Assembly (NCBI RefSeq): GCF_004216695.1 | Contig: NZ_SGXC01000003.1 | Coordinates: 186,001-250,000, forward strand | Direction: 5' to 3' | DNA length: 64,000 nucleotides | Source: Pigmentiphaga kullae | GTDB taxonomy: Bacteria; Pseudomonadota; Gammaproteobacteria; Burkholderiales; Burkholderiaceae_B | In this document: positions 8,656 through 18,046 of the stretch, piece after piece | Numbering within the stretch: the stretch's first letter is position 1 | Layout: each line of letters begins with the position of its first letter | Translations under genes and position numbers: made by a program | The notes under the pieces: model-generated | What the model was told of the DNA's origin: nothing | The model's input: only the letters and a program-made list of their open reading frames with translations | The model's database searches: none

Positions 8656-9870
8656 ATGAGTGAATGCATTTCTCCCGGCCGCCTGGCCGCCGCGCCGGAC
8701 CGGCCCGCCTGGGGCGCGGTGTTCGGGCTGGCGCTGGGCGTGTTCGGCCTGGTCACGGCCGAGTTCCTGCCCGCCAGCCTGCTGACGCCGATGGCCTCCA
8801 GCCTGGGCGTGACAGAGGGCCTGGCGGGGCAGGCGGTGACGGCGACCTCCGCGGTCGCGCTGGTCACCAGCCTCCTGATCGCGGCGGCAACGCGCGGCAT
8901 CGACCGCAGGTGGGTGTTGATGGCGTTTTCCGTGCTGCTGATCGCCTCGAACCTGCTGGTCGCCTTCGCGCCCAGCCTGGCCGTCATCCTGTTGGGGCGG
9001 GTGCTGCTGGGCATCGCCATCGGCGGGTTCTGGACGATGTCGGCCGCGACGGCGATGCGGCTCGTGCCCGACGCCATGGTGCCGCGCGCGTTGTCCCTGA
9101 TCTTCGGCGGCGTGTCGGTCGCGACGATCGCGGCGGCGCCGCTGGGCAGCTATTTCGGCCATCTGTTCGGATGGCGCAATGTCTTCCTGCTGGCCACGTC
9201 GCTGGGCGTGGCGGCGTTGATATGGCAGGCCCTGACCTTGCCGCGCATGGCGCCCGCGGGTTCCACGCGCCTGGGCACGCTGGTCGACGTACTGCGGCGG
9301 CCGGGCGTGGCGCTGGGCATGGGGGCCTGCATCATGGTCTTCACCGGACACTTCGCCTTCTTCACCTATCTGCGGCCGTTCCTGGAGGGCGTGCCCGGCG
9401 TGGACGTCAACGGCCTGTCGGCCATGCTGCTGGGGTTCGGCGTAGCCAATTTCGTCGGCACGTCGCTTTCGGGCCTGCTGCTGCAGCGCAGCCTGCGCAT
9501 GACGCTGCTGCTGATGCCGCTGGCGATGGGCGGCATCGGCCTGGTCCTGGCCGGCATGGAGACGCTGCCCTGGGTCGCGGCCCTGCTGGTCGCGCTGTGG
9601 GGCATGGCCTTCGGCGCGGTGCCGGTGGCCTGGTCGTCCTGGTTGACGCGGGTGGTGCCCGACGAAGCCGAGAGCGGGGGCGGACTGATCGTGGCGGCCG
9701 TGCAACTGGCCATTACCGTGGGCGCGGCCGCCGGCGGCGTGGTGTTCGACGCCGGGGGCGCGCACGGCGTCTTCGCGGCCAGCGCGGTGTTGCTGCTGGG
9801 AGCGGCGCTGGTGGTGTTCAGGGGGTTCTGGCGGCGGCCGGCGCCGGCCGCCGCGCCTCTGGCCCGATAA
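8656..9870 (+). CDS. MFS transporter (DHA1, YdhP/AraJ-like)
   Basis: This 404-residue major facilitator has 12 predicted membrane helices. It opens with a helix containing GLVTAEFLPASLL, the TAEFLP-type signature of the YdhP/AraJ/NepI exporters of sugars, nucleosides or drugs. The start at 8656 follows GGAAG at 8646-8650; an upstream in-frame GTG at 8614 lacks such support. It faces the AraC gene, so AraC-dependent control is likely. The substrate is unknown. The gene is convergent with maeB, and only 25 bp separate their ends. Confidence 0.92.
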   Translation: MSECISPGRLAAAPDRPAWGAVFGLALGVFGLVTAEFLPASLLTPMASSLGVTEGLAGQAVTATSAVALVTSLLIAAATRGIDRRWVLMAFSVLLIASNLLVAFAPSLAVILLGRVLLGIAIGGFWTMSAATAMRLVPDAMVPRALSLIFGGVSVATIAAAPLGSYFGHLFGWRNVFLLATSLGVAALIWQALTLPRMAPAGSTRLGTLVDVLRRPGVALGMGACIMVFTGHFAFFTYLRPFLEGVPGVDVNGLSAMLLGFGVANFVGTSLSGLLLQRSLRMTLLLMPLAMGGIGLVLAGMETLPWVAALLVALWGMAFGAVPVAWSSWLTRVVPDEAESGGGLIVAAVQLAITVGAAAGGVVFDAGGAHGVFAASAVLLLGAALVVFRGFWRRPAPAAAPLAR

Positions 9871-9895
9871 GGGGCGCCAGGCCGCGGCCGCTACC

Positions 9896-12187
9896 CTAGC
9901 CCAGGCCGGCGTTGGCCCCGAGCACCGCGAGGGCGGTCATGTTGATGATGCGGCGGACCGTCGCGCTGGAGGTCAGGATGTGCACCGGCGCGTTCACGCC
10001 CAGCAGGAAGGGCCCCACGGCCACGTTGCCGCCGGCGGCGGTCTTGAGCAGGTTGTAGGCGATGTTGCCCGCGTCCACGTTGGGGCAGACCAGCAGGTTG
10101 GCTTCGCCCTTGAGCGTGGAGGACGGCAGGATGCGCAGCCGCAGGGCCTCGTCCAGCGCGCAGTCGCCGTGCATCTCGCCGTCCACCTCCAGGTCCGGCG
10201 CCTGTTCGCGCAGCAGGTCCAGCGCGCGGCGCATCTTGCCGCCCGAGGCCGAACTGCCCGAGCCGAAGTTCGAGCGCGACAGCAGCGCGGTCTTGGGCGC
10301 CAGGTCCAGCCGCCGCATGGCCTCGGCCGCCGCCTGCGTGTATTCGGCGATCTGCTCGGCGCTGGGATCGTCGTTGACGTGCGTGTCCACCAGCGCGATG
10401 GTCCGTTCGTTCAGCAGCAGGATGTTCATCGCCGCATAGACGCCGTGCCCGGGCCGCCGGCCGATGACCTCGTCGACGAAACGCAGGTGGTCGTGGTAGG
10501 CGCCGACGGTGCCGCAGATCATGCCGTCGGCATCGCCCAGGTGGACCATCATGGCGCCGATCAGCGTCATGCGGCGGCGCATCTCCACGCGCGCCATCTC
10601 CTTGGTGATGCCGCGGCGGCACATCTTTTCCCAATAGGTCGTCCAGTACTGGTGGAAGCGTTCGTCGAACTCGGGATTGGTCACCTCGACGTCCTGGCCC
10701 AGGCGCAGGCGCAGTCCGAACTTCTCGATGCGCGCGAGCAGCACTGCCGGGCGGCCGACCAGGATGGGCTTGGCCAGGCCTTCGTCCACGATCACCTGCA
10801 CGGCCAGCAGCACGCGCTCGTCCTCGCCTTCGGTGAACACGATGCGCGCCTTGCCGCCGTCGCGCACGAAGCGTTTGGCGTTGGCGAACAGCGGCTTCAT
10901 GAAGGCGCCGGAGCGATAGACGAACTGCTGCAACTGCTCGGCATACGCGTCCAGGTCCGCCAGCGGACGGGTCGCCACGCCGCTGGCCATCGCGGCGGCG
11001 GCCACCGCGGGTGCGATACGCACGATCAGGCGCGGATCGAAGGGCTTGGGGATCAGGTAGTCGGGACCGAAGCGCAGGTCATAGGTGCCGTAGGCGGCGG
11101 CCACCACCTCGTTCTGTTCTTCCTCGGCCAGGCCGGCGATGGCGTAGACCGCGGCCTTTTCCATCTCGCGCGTGATCGTGGAGGCGCCCACGTCCAGCGC
11201 GCCCCGGAAGATGTAGGGAAAGCACAGCACGTTGTTGACCTGGTTGGGGAAATCCGAGCGCCCGGTGGCCATGACGACGTCGTCGCGCACGGCGTGGGCC
11301 GCGTCGGGCAGGATCTCGGGCGTGGGGTTGGCCAGCGCCAGGATCAGCGGCCGGGGGGCCATGGCCGCCACCATGTCGGGCTTGAGCACGCCGCCGGCCG
11401 ACAGCCCCAGGAATACGTCCGCGCCGGCGATGACCTCGGCCAGCGCGCGGGCCGAGGTCTTCTGCGCGAAGGCGGCCTTCTGTTCGTCCATCAGCACCGT
11501 GCGTCCCTCGTACACCACGCCTTCGATGTCGGTGACCCAGATGTTCTCGCGCGGCAGGCCCAGGTCCATCATCAGTTCCAGGCAGGCCAGGGCGGCGGCG
11601 CCGGCGCCGGAGGTCACGACCTTGACCTGGGCGATGTCCTTGCCGACCACCTTCAGGCCGTTGATGAATGCGGCGCTGACGGTAATGGCGGTGCCGTGCT
11701 GGTCGTCGTGGAAGACCGGGATCGTCATGCGCTCGCGCAGCCTGCGTTCGACGGCGAAGCACTCGGGCGCCTTGATGTCCTCGAGATTGATGCCGCCGAA
11801 GGTCGGGCCCAGCGAGGCGATGATGTCCACCAGCTTGTCCGGGTCGGTCTCGTCGATCTCGATGTCGAACACGTCGATGCCGGCGAATTTCTTGAACAGT
11901 ACGGCCTTGCCTTCCATGACCGGTTTGGACGCCAGCGGGCCGATGTTGCCCAGGCCCAGCACGGCGGTGCCGTTGGAGATCACCCCCACCAGATTGCCGC
12001 GAGCGGTGTAGCGGAAGGCATTGGCCGGGTCGGCGACGATTTCCTCGCAGGCGGCGGCGACGCCCGGCGTATAGGCCAGGGCAAGGTCGCGCTGCGTGAC
12101 CAGCGGCTTGGTCGGGTAGATCGACACTTTTCCCGGAACGGGGAATTCGTGGTAATCGAGGGCGGCCTGGCGAATCGTGGTGCTCAT
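9896..12187 (-). CDS. maeB: NADP-dependent malic enzyme with phosphotransacetylase-like C-terminal domain
   Basis: This 763-residue protein is close to the length of E. coli MaeB. The N-terminal malic domain includes LAYTPGVA with catalytic Tyr39, and the NAD-binding malic domain follows to about residue 400. The rest, from about 430, is a PTA/PTB-like domain that in MaeB enzymes is catalytically inactive but regulatory, for example binding acetyl-CoA. The enzyme oxidatively decarboxylates malate to pyruvate with NADP. The start at 12187 is chosen because AGGAAG precedes it and the protein then begins [15 protein letters not shown]; an earlier ATG at 12229 adds 14 non-conserved residues. The gene is monocistronic, divergent from a LysR gene across an AT-rich gap. 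Confidence 0.97.
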   Translation of the reverse strand: MSTTIRQAALDYHEFPVPGKVSIYPTKPLVTQRDLALAYTPGVAAACEEIVADPANAFRYTARGNLVGVISNGTAVLGLGNIGPLASKPVMEGKAVLFKKFAGIDVFDIEIDETDPDKLVDIIASLGPTFGGINLEDIKAPECFAVERRLRERMTIPVFHDDQHGTAITVSAAFINGLKVVGKDIAQVKVVTSGAGAAALACLELMMDLGLPRENIWVTDIEGVVYEGRTVLMDEQKAAFAQKTSARALAEVIAGADVFLGLSAGGVLKPDMVAAMAPRPLILALANPTPEILPDAAHAVRDDVVMATGRSDFPNQVNNVLCFPYIFRGALDVGASTITREMEKAAVYAIAGLAEEEQNEVVAAAYGTYDLRFGPDYLIPKPFDPRLIVRIAPAVAAAAMASGVATRPLADLDAYAEQLQQFVYRSGAFMKPLFANAKRFVRDGGKARIVFTEGEDERVLLAVQVIVDEGLAKPILVGRPAVLLARIEKFGLRLRLGQDVEVTNPEFDERFHQYWTTYWEKMCRRGITKEMARVEMRRRMTLIGAMMVHLGDADGMICGTVGAYHDHLRFVDEVIGRRPGHGVYAAMNILLLNERTIALVDTHVNDDPSAEQIAEYTQAAAEAMRRLDLAPKTALLSRSNFGSGSSASGGKMRRALDLLREQAPDLEVDGEMHGDCALDEALRLRILPSSTLKGEANLLVCPNVDAGNIAYNLLKTAAGGNVAVGPFLLGVNAPVHILTSSATVRRIINMTALAVLGANAGLG

Positions 12188-12320
12188 CTTCCTGTCCTTC
12201 CGTGCCCCAGGGGCATAGGGTTGCATCAAGATCCAGCCATTCTAGGTGGCGGTTATCATTGAAATATTCTGATTACGGATGTATTCATAATATTTTGCTG
12301 ATATCTTGACGATTCCAGGC

Positions 12321-13319
12321 ATGCCGGATTCCGTGTTTCCCTCCGATGATGTCGTCCGCCGGCTGGTTTCCCGGCTGAAGATGCGTCACCTGCAACTGAT
12401 CGTGCAGGTCCACCGGCTCGGTTCCCTGACGCGGGTGGCCGAACTGATGGCGACCAGCCAGCCGGCGGTGACCAATGCCTTGTCGGAACTGGAATCCATG
12501 TTCGGTGCGCCGCTGTTCGTCCGCACGGCGCGCGGCATGGCGCCCACCGACATCGGGCGGGTCGTGGCGGGCCGGGCGCGGGCCATGCTGCAGGACCTGG
12601 GGCACCTGGTACGCGACATGGAGGCTTCCAGCGCGGGCCTGGCCGCCCGCCTGCACGTGGGGGTGACGCCCTTCGTGTCCGGACGGCTGGTGGCCGAGGC
12701 CGTCTGCGCCGTGCAGGCGGGTCCCCGGCGGCTGGCCGTGCGCATCCACGACGGCACCAGCGAGAGCCTGCTGCGCGCGCTGCGCGATCATGCGCTGGAC
12801 GTGGTCATCGCGCGGGCGAGCCCCATGCTGGACCTGCAGGGCCTGGCGTTCGAACCCCTGTATCGGCAGCAGGCCCGGCTGATCAGCAACCGGCGCCTGG
12901 CGGCGCAATTGAGCCGCACGCCGCTTTCATGGCCCCGGCTGGCCGAACTCGACTGGGTCCTGGGCGAGCCGCACACCGCGCTGCGCGAGCAGGTCGCCGG
13001 CCTGTTCATCCAGGCGGGCGTCACGCCGCCCGTGCCAATTACCGAAGGCTACTCGGCCAAGCTCATCGGCGAGATCATTGCCGCATCCGAGCGCGCGGTC
13101 TCGCTGCTGCCGGCCGACATCGCCGAAGAACTGGTGCACGTGGTGGGCGTGGCCATCGTTCCGTATTCCATCGCCTGGAACCTGCCGCCCATCGCGGCCA
13201 TCGTGCGCGGGGATAGCGGCGAGAACGAATCGCACCGGCGCTTTCTGGAGGCCGTGCGCCAGGTTTCCGGCGGCATGCGGCGGGACGCGCCGGATCCGGG
13301 CCGGCAGACCGAGTTCTGA
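12321..13319 (+). CDS. LysR family transcriptional regulator
   Basis: This regulator of about 332 residues has an N-terminal winged helix (residues 20-80; LGSLTRVAELMATSQPAVTNAL) and a LysR substrate-binding domain from about residue 100 (LHVGVTPF onward). An in-frame TTG at 12306 could add five residues, but the ATG at 12321 has AGG nearby and gives a normal length. The gene is divergent from maeB across 130 bp of AT-rich sequence, so it may control maeB or only itself; the effector is unknown. Its 3' end faces the ankyrin gene across a GC-rich hairpin. Confidence 0.93.
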   Translation: MPDSVFPSDDVVRRLVSRLKMRHLQLIVQVHRLGSLTRVAELMATSQPAVTNALSELESMFGAPLFVRTARGMAPTDIGRVVAGRARAMLQDLGHLVRDMEASSAGLAARLHVGVTPFVSGRLVAEAVCAVQAGPRRLAVRIHDGTSESLLRALRDHALDVVIARASPMLDLQGLAFEPLYRQQARLISNRRLAAQLSRTPLSWPRLAELDWVLGEPHTALREQVAGLFIQAGVTPPVPITEGYSAKLIGEIIAASERAVSLLPADIAEELVHVVGVAIVPYSIAWNLPPIAAIVRGDSGENESHRRFLEAVRQVSGGMRRDAPDPGRQTEF

Positions 13320-13341
13320 CCGGCGCGCTAGCGTGCGCCGG
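13320..13341. terminator. GC hairpin between convergent LysR and ankyrin genes
   Basis: CCGGCGC and GCGCCGG form a perfect 7-bp stem with an 8-base loop exactly between two converging genes. It overlaps the last codons of the ankyrin gene. There is no T-run on either side, so it is at best a weak bidirectional terminator. Confidence 0.35.
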
Positions 13342-14002
13342 CCTGGAGCAGGATGCGTTCGATGGCGGTGAAGCCGCGCTGGCGGGCGTGTTGCAGCGGC
13401 GTGATGCCGTTGCCGTCGGCCAGATTCACGTCGGCATGCGCGTCCACCAGCAGGCGCACGATGTCGGTGTGGCGGGCGCCGCCCGTACCCAGGATGATGG
13501 CTTCGAGCAGCGCGGTCCAGTGCAGGTTGTTGACGTGGTTCACGTCCACGCCCGCCTTGATCAGCGTGCGGACCGTCTCGACGTGGCCGCGTTCGGCGGC
13601 CGGGATCAGCGCCGTGCCGCCGTAGCGATTGGTGCTCTTCAGGTCGGCGCCGTGCGCCAGCGTCAACTGGAGGATCTCGTTGTGTCCGCGCGCGCCCGCG
13701 TACAGATAGGGGCTGTCGTTGATGCTGTCCTTGGCGTTGACGTCGGCGCCCGCTTCGATCAGGGCGCGGGCCGCGTCCACGTTGTTGCGGTGGGTGGCGA
13801 TCAGCAGCGGCGTGGCGCCCGCGGCATCGCGCGCCTCGAGGTCCGCCCCCTGGCCGATCAGGGCGCGCACCTCGGCGGCCGTGCCCCGTTCGGCGGCGGC
13901 GCGCAGCCGGCCGTCCGGGCCGGCGCCGTTCACGGGCGCCGACAGCGAGGCGAGCAGGGTCGCCGCGACCCCGAGGCGGATGGATAGGCGCTTGCACAGC
14001 AT
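13328..14002 (-). CDS. Secreted ankyrin-repeat protein
   Basis: This 224-residue protein has an N-terminal signal peptide (LGVAATLLASLSAPVNGA) and then about five ankyrin repeats. Repeat landmarks include GATPLLIATHRNN, GGTALIPAAERGH and NGITPLQHARQRG at intervals of about 33 residues. Small periplasmic ankyrin proteins are common in Bordetella and relatives and mediate protein-protein contacts; no enzymatic motif is present. The start at 14002 has AGGGAG upstream. It follows a 53-residue Cys-motif gene and the histidine kinase on the same strand and may belong to that transcript. Confidence 0.92.
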   Translation of the reverse strand: MLCKRLSIRLGVAATLLASLSAPVNGAGPDGRLRAAAERGTAAEVRALIGQGADLEARDAAGATPLLIATHRNNVDAARALIEAGADVNAKDSINDSPYLYAGARGHNEILQLTLAHGADLKSTNRYGGTALIPAAERGHVETVRTLIKAGVDVNHVNNLHWTALLEAIILGTGGARHTDIVRLLVDAHADVNLADGNGITPLQHARQRGFTAIERILLQAGAR

Positions 14003-14036
14003 GCGCGAGTCTCCCTGGAAAGGTGGAGACGTGATG

Positions 14037-14198
14037 TTAAGCCGAGATGTCCCGGTCCAGCAGTTGCAGCGGCGGGATGAACAGCGTCGCGTTGCAGCCC
14101 TGGCATCGGAAAAGCCGTCGTCCCGGGAAGAGCCGCATCCAGAAGCGCCGAGGCCGGCGCGATTTGCGTGCTTGGCACGGGCAAGGACGAAAAAGCAT
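14037..14198 (-). CDS. Small CxC/CxxC zinc-ribbon-like protein (53 residues)
   Basis: This gene is too short for a typical ORF caller but well supported. The ATG at 14198 has GAGGATT upstream with good spacing, and the protein begins MLFRPCPCQARKS. It pairs Cys6 and Cys8 with Cys32 and Cys35 (RCQGC), separated by an Arg-rich stretch (RKSRRPRRFW). That is the layout of a compact zinc ribbon, like small treble-clef or ribbon proteins in Burkholderiales whose first pair is more often CxxC. It lies between the histidine kinase and ankyrin genes on the same strand. The function is unknown; nucleic-acid binding is possible given the basic loop. Confidence 0.6.
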   Translation of the reverse strand: MLFRPCPCQARKSRRPRRFWMRLFPGRRLFRCQGCNATLFIPPLQLLDRDISA

Positions 14199-14265
14199 GG
14201 GGAATCCTCAGGGCTGTCCGGCCGCGTGCCGGATCAGCAATTAGAGGATGGGGCGGGGCCGGCGG

Positions 14266-16182
14266 CTATCCCGAGAAATGAGTAATCGCAGGCAGGCGGG
14301 CGCGCAGGCGCGTGCCGCTCGCGTCCGACTCGATCTCCAGCCGTCCGCCAAGGCGGGCGATGCGGGCCCGCATGCTGCGCAGTCCGATGCCTGCCATGGA
14401 GCGGTCGGCCAGCGCGACGTCGAATCCCGTGCCGTCGTCCTCGACGCTCAACGCCAGCGCGCCGTGGCCGGCGTCAGTCAGGGTCACGGCGATCGCGCCT
14501 GCGCGGCTGTGCTTGATTACATTGGTCAAGGCTTCCTCCAGGAAGCGGGTCAAGGCGAGCAGATGGGCCGTTTCCGGTTTCGAGGGCCAGGCCGGGGCGA
14601 TCTTCCAGGCGCATCGGACTCCCTGCTCATCGAACAGCTCGCCGAAGCGGCGGCGCAGCGGCGCGATCCAGTCGGCGGGCGAGGCCACCGTTGCCGGGAC
14701 CGCCCCGAAACTCTGGTCCAGGACCTGCCGCAGGTCGTCCCTCAGGCTTTTCAGGACCGACACGTAGTGCTGCGGCGGCAGCGCGGCGTCGCCCTTTTCC
14801 GCCATGACGATGGACCGCACCAGGGAGCTGCCCAGGCCGTCGTGCAGGTCGTGGGATATCTGCAGCCGTTCGCTCAACCGGGCATTGGCCACTTCCAGCT
14901 CGTGCTGCCGGCCCAGGGTAAGAGTGAGTTCCCGGCGGGCCTGGTCGACGTGTTCGGCCAGCTCGCGGTTGAACCGCTCCACGCGCCCGAGGGTGGTGGT
15001 GAAGCTCCAGGCCAGGACCAGGGCCATGCCTATCATCATCAGCGGGGCGGTGGCGGCCGTATAGCCATGCACGTCGTCGATGATGCGCAGGAACGCCAGC
15101 ATGTCGTGCGTGACGGCCACCAGGAAGCTCAGCATGCAGGCGGCCAGGAACAGGTGCTCGGGGCGGCGCGTGCGCAGGGCGTGCAGCTGGAACTGCACGC
15201 AGGTTCCGACGAACACGCCGGCATAGCCCACCGCCACGAGATAGAACACGATCTTGGGCTGAACCGGCCCCAGCGCCAGCAGCGCCGCGCACACCGCGCC
15301 CGTGGTGATCCAGAGCGCCTTTTCCAGGCGGGGGAAGCGCTGGTCGCCGAAGCGCCAGGCGAACATCGAGAACGCGCTGCAATAGATGGTGAAGATGAGG
15401 GTGATCCAGGTGGACCAGCCGTGCGTGGTGGCGAACGGCCAGGGCGTCGCGACGACCGAATTCAGGCCGAACAGCAGCCAGGCCAGCGATGTCAGCGCAT
15501 ACCACCCATAGGCCTGCTCGTTGCGCCGCAGGAGCCAGACCACCAGGAAGAAGCAGCCCAGCGTGATGGAAATGATCAGGTTGACCTGCGGGAAGACGCG
15601 CCGCAGCAGCCATTCCCGTTCGTAGAGCGGACGGATTTCGTCGGGCGGGCCGATGTGCACCCCACCCAACCCGGAGCTGTAGAGGTCGTAGCCCACCGCC
15701 TTGAACCACAAGGTGTTGGTGCCGGCATGCAGCGCCGAAGGCGGCAGCAGGGAATAGCGCGGCATGTTCCAGCCGCGCGACAGGGGTTCGGCCAGGCTGT
15801 CGTCCGCCCAGAGCGGATCGTCGTTGACGCTTCCCGCGCCGGCCATCGACAGGTATTCGAGGAAGGCGGCCACGGGTTGGCCGGGGCAGTGCGTCCATTG
15901 GACGCGATACCAGACCGTGCCGTCGTGGCCGGGCCAGCGCGTCGACCAGATGTCGGGCAGGGTGACGGCCTCCCAGCCCGTGGTGGGCGGCGTGTCCGGG
16001 GCTTCGTTCGCGCGGGCGGCGCTGATGGAGGAGATCGCCGGACGGCAGGCGTCCGCGCGGACCGTGTGCGCCAGGCCAAGCCAGAGCGCCAGGACTACAG
16101 CAAGCCAAGCGAGCGCGCTTCGTGGATGGCGCGCGTGCGGGACGTGACCGCCAGCTTCCGATAGATGTTCTTGATGTGGCAT
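14266..16182 (-). CDS. Membrane sensor histidine kinase (NarL-type partner, HisKA_3)
   Basis: This 638-residue kinase has a signal/first membrane helix (residues 24-40) and a periplasmic domain (about 45-200, with TLPDIWSTRW and a jelly-roll-like pattern seen in 7TMR-DISM proteins). Seven or so membrane helices follow (200-400), then a coiled coil, the phosphoacceptor segment SHDLHDGLG (His447) and a HATPase domain with EEALTNVIKHS and DDGTGFD. It should autophosphorylate and pass phosphate to the response regulator, whose gene ends 88 bp inside this one. That overlap implies translational coupling. The signal sensed is unknown, but the extracellular domain suggests a carbohydrate-like or small-molecule ligand. 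Confidence 0.94.
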   Translation of the reverse strand: MPHQEHLSEAGGHVPHARHPRSALAWLAVVLALWLGLAHTVRADACRPAISSISAARANEAPDTPPTTGWEAVTLPDIWSTRWPGHDGTVWYRVQWTHCPGQPVAAFLEYLSMAGAGSVNDDPLWADDSLAEPLSRGWNMPRYSLLPPSALHAGTNTLWFKAVGYDLYSSGLGGVHIGPPDEIRPLYEREWLLRRVFPQVNLIISITLGCFFLVVWLLRRNEQAYGWYALTSLAWLLFGLNSVVATPWPFATTHGWSTWITLIFTIYCSAFSMFAWRFGDQRFPRLEKALWITTGAVCAALLALGPVQPKIVFYLVAVGYAGVFVGTCVQFQLHALRTRRPEHLFLAACMLSFLVAVTHDMLAFLRIIDDVHGYTAATAPLMMIGMALVLAWSFTTTLGRVERFNRELAEHVDQARRELTLTLGRQHELEVANARLSERLQISHDLHDGLGSSLVRSIVMAEKGDAALPPQHYVSVLKSLRDDLRQVLDQSFGAVPATVASPADWIAPLRRRFGELFDEQGVRCAWKIAPAWPSKPETAHLLALTRFLEEALTNVIKHSRAGAIAVTLTDAGHGALALSVEDDGTGFDVALADRSMAGIGLRSMRARIARLGGRLEIESDASGTRLRARLPAITHFSG

Positions 16183-16757
16183 GCGGCGGTATGGGGGGAG
16201 ACGAACAACTGCTCGGCGATTTCGCGATTGGTGTGGCCCTGGGCGACCAGTTCGAGGATTTCCCGCTCGCGCTTGCTCAGCGGCGCTTCGGCCGGTGCCG
16301 GGGCCGGCGATGCGGGCGGGGGAAGCAGCGTCAGCAGGCGCCGGGCGACGAACGGGTCGATGGGCGCGCCGCCTCGCAGCGCGCTGCGCACGGACATCGC
16401 GATTTCCTGGTCGTCCCGTTCTTTCAGGACGTAGCCGCTGGCGCCCAGTTTCAGCGCGGCGAGAATCACGTCCTCGGTGGTGCAGGTCGAGATCACCAGG
16501 ATGCCCGCCTGGGCATCGCGCGCGTGCAGGATTTCTATCAGCTCCAGACCGCTGCCATCTGGCAGCCCCAGGTCGATCAGCGCGAACGGGAAGCGGGCAC
16601 CGCTGTCGAGGTGGAAGCGGGCTTCGGCCAGCGTGGCGCAGGCGACCAGCGCACTCGGGGAATAGCCGAGGTCGGCCAGGAGGCGCAGAATCCGCTGGCG
16701 GACCAGCGGTTCATCGTCGACGACGAGGACGGGAGCGGAAAGAGAGAGGTCGGTCAT
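16095..16757 (-). CDS. NarL/FixJ-type response regulator
   Basis: This 220-residue protein has a receiver domain (VLVVDDEP acidic pocket, phosphoacceptor Asp62 in LIDLGLPDG, Lys in YVLKERDD), a Pro/Ala linker and a LuxR-type helix-turn-helix (LSKREREILELVAQGHTN). The start at 16757 gives the normal length; the open frame continues upstream to 17189, but that part reads like non-coding sequence. No clear Shine-Dalgarno precedes the ATG. The 3' end overlaps the kinase gene by 88 bp, a cognate pair. A near-perfect inverted repeat lies about 70 bp upstream. Confidence 0.95.
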   Translation of the reverse strand: MTDLSLSAPVLVVDDEPLVRQRILRLLADLGYSPSALVACATLAEARFHLDSGARFPFALIDLGLPDGSGLELIEILHARDAQAGILVISTCTTEDVILAALKLGASGYVLKERDDQEIAMSVRSALRGGAPIDPFVARRLLTLLPPPASPAPAPAEAPLSKREREILELVAQGHTNREIAEQLFVSPHTAACHIKNIYRKLAVTSRTRAIHEARSLGLL

Positions 16758-16827
16758 GAGGGAGGCGAAGCGGAGCGCGCGCGGCCGGGCTTGCCGTCGG
16801 CCGAACCTCGCGGGCTGACGCCGCCAA

Positions 16828-16854
16828 TTGTAACACAATGTTTGTGTGTTGCAA
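16828..16854. promoter_or_regulatory. Inverted repeat upstream of the response-regulator gene
   Basis: TTGTAACACA and TGTGTTGCAA form 10-bp arms with one mismatch around a 7-bp AT-rich spacer, standing out from GC-rich surroundings. The position, 70-97 bp before the response-regulator ATG, suits an autoregulatory binding site. Its binder is unknown. Confidence 0.45.
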
Positions 16855-16887
16855 ATGCCGAGAATGAGGTATTGCTTGATGCAAAAC

Positions 16888-16928
16888 GGCCGCGCCGGCA
16901 GGTCCCGATGGAATCTGCCGGCGCGGCC
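16888..16928 (-). terminator. Rho-independent terminator of the Bug/PrpF operon
   Basis: A perfect 14-bp stem (GGCCGCGCCGGCAG and its complement) encloses a 13-base loop. On the minus strand it is followed by GTTTTGC. It lies 20 bp past the stop codon of the PrpF-like gene, exactly where a terminator is expected. Confidence 0.75.
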
Positions 16929-16948
16929 ATGCATGGACGGGCTGGGGA

Positions 16949-18046
16949 TCAGGCTTCCTGCCAGACCTCGGACGGAATCAGCACGCTGCCCTCGAACAGC
17001 CGCCGGGCCGTGCGGATCACCGCCGCGCGCCGGATGGTGGGCGTGGCGCTGACCAGGTCCACGTCGAGGTCGATGGATATCGTGCCCGACGGATGCTCGA
17101 TGCGCACCACGCCCTGCGGCGGTACGCTGTCCAGGCCGGAGAGCCGGGACGCGATGGTGCCGGGAACGGCGCAGGCCGAGGCCACGCACAAGGCGCCGGT
17201 GACGGCGTGCGCGCGGTGGCAGGAGTAGGGCACGAAGTAGCGCGACGAGATCGTGCCGCCGTGCTGCGGTTCGGCCAGCAGCCCGATCTTGGGCACGACC
17301 GATGCGCTGACGTCGCCCAGCCCCATCAATTCGCCCGCCTTGCGCCGGATGGCTTCCATCCTGGCGATCAGCGCGGTGTCGGCATCGAGCTCCTCGGCGC
17401 TTTCATGGCCGGTCTTGCCCAGTTGGGTGGCCGAGAACAGCACCATGGGCATGGCGACGTCCACGCAGCTGACTTCGATGCCGTCGATCACGTCCAGCGG
17501 CCGGCCGGTGGGCAGCAGCTTGCCGGTGATGGAGCCGATGGCGCTGCGGAAATTCAGCTTGACGGGCGCGGCGGTGCCGGGCACGCCGTCGATCGCCGCA
17601 TCGCCCGAGTAGGTCACCGAGCCGCCCGGTGTCTGCACGATGGCGTGGACTTCGGCCTGCGTGTTGACATTGAAGATGCGCACGGTCGTCTCGTCGCCCT
17701 GCGCCGGCACCAGTCCGGCGTCGATGGCGTAGGGGCCGACCGCGCCCAGGATGTTGCCGCAGTTCGGGCGCGTGTCGACCAGGCGCTCGTTCACCAGGAC
17801 CTGGGCGAACAGATAATCGACGTCTATGCCCGGGCGCTGCGAGGGGCTGATGATGGCGACCTTGCTGGTGAAGGGCGTGGCGCCGCCGATGCCGTCCACC
17901 TGGTAGGAATGGGGCGATCCCATGGCGGCCAGCAGCACTTCGTCGCGCCGCGCCGGATCGGACGGAAGGTCCGAGGCAAGAAAGAAAGGTCCGCGCGAGG
18001 TTCCGCCCCGCATCATGACGCACGGTATCTTCGTCTGCATGATCAT
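16949..18046 (-). CDS. PrpF-family isomerase (first copy)
   Basis: This 365-residue PrpF-fold protein (diaminopimelate-epimerase-like double domain) is related to 2-methylaconitate isomerase and 4-oxalomesaconate tautomerase. The N-terminal MMRGGTSRG and the NCGNILGAVGPY segment with the active-site Cys are both present, and a second conserved stretch is IEVSCVDVAMP. The start at 18046 overlaps the stop of the upstream Bug gene as ATGA, with GGTGGA before it, so translation is coupled. The transported substrate is therefore probably the one isomerised, plausibly an unsaturated tricarboxylate such as an aconitate derivative; this is inference. A clear terminator follows. Confidence 0.93.
   Translation of the reverse strand: MIMQTKIPCVMMRGGTSRGPFFLASDLPSDPARRDEVLLAAMGSPHSYQVDGIGGATPFTSKVAIISPSQRPGIDVDYLFAQVLVNERLVDTRPNCGNILGAVGPYAIDAGLVPAQGDETTVRIFNVNTQAEVHAIVQTPGGSVTYSGDAAIDGVPGTAAPVKLNFRSAIGSITGKLLPTGRPLDVIDGIEVSCVDVAMPMVLFSATQLGKTGHESAEELDADTALIARMEAIRRKAGELMGLGDVSASVVPKIGLLAEPQHGGTISSRYFVPYSCHRAHAVTGALCVASACAVPGTIASRLSGLDSVPPQGVVRIEHPSGTISIDLDVDLVSATPTIRRAAVIRTARRLFEGSVLIPSEVWQEA

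Noticed and set aside
9980-12262. 760-codon plus-strand frame opposite maeB
   Set aside because: Shadow of maeB, rich in His/Gln/Gly/Ala without any recognisable domain.
16095-17189. Response regulator with a 144-residue N-terminal extension
   Set aside because: The extension crosses the terminator hairpin and AT-rich inverted repeat and has no domain; the receiver starts normally at 16757.
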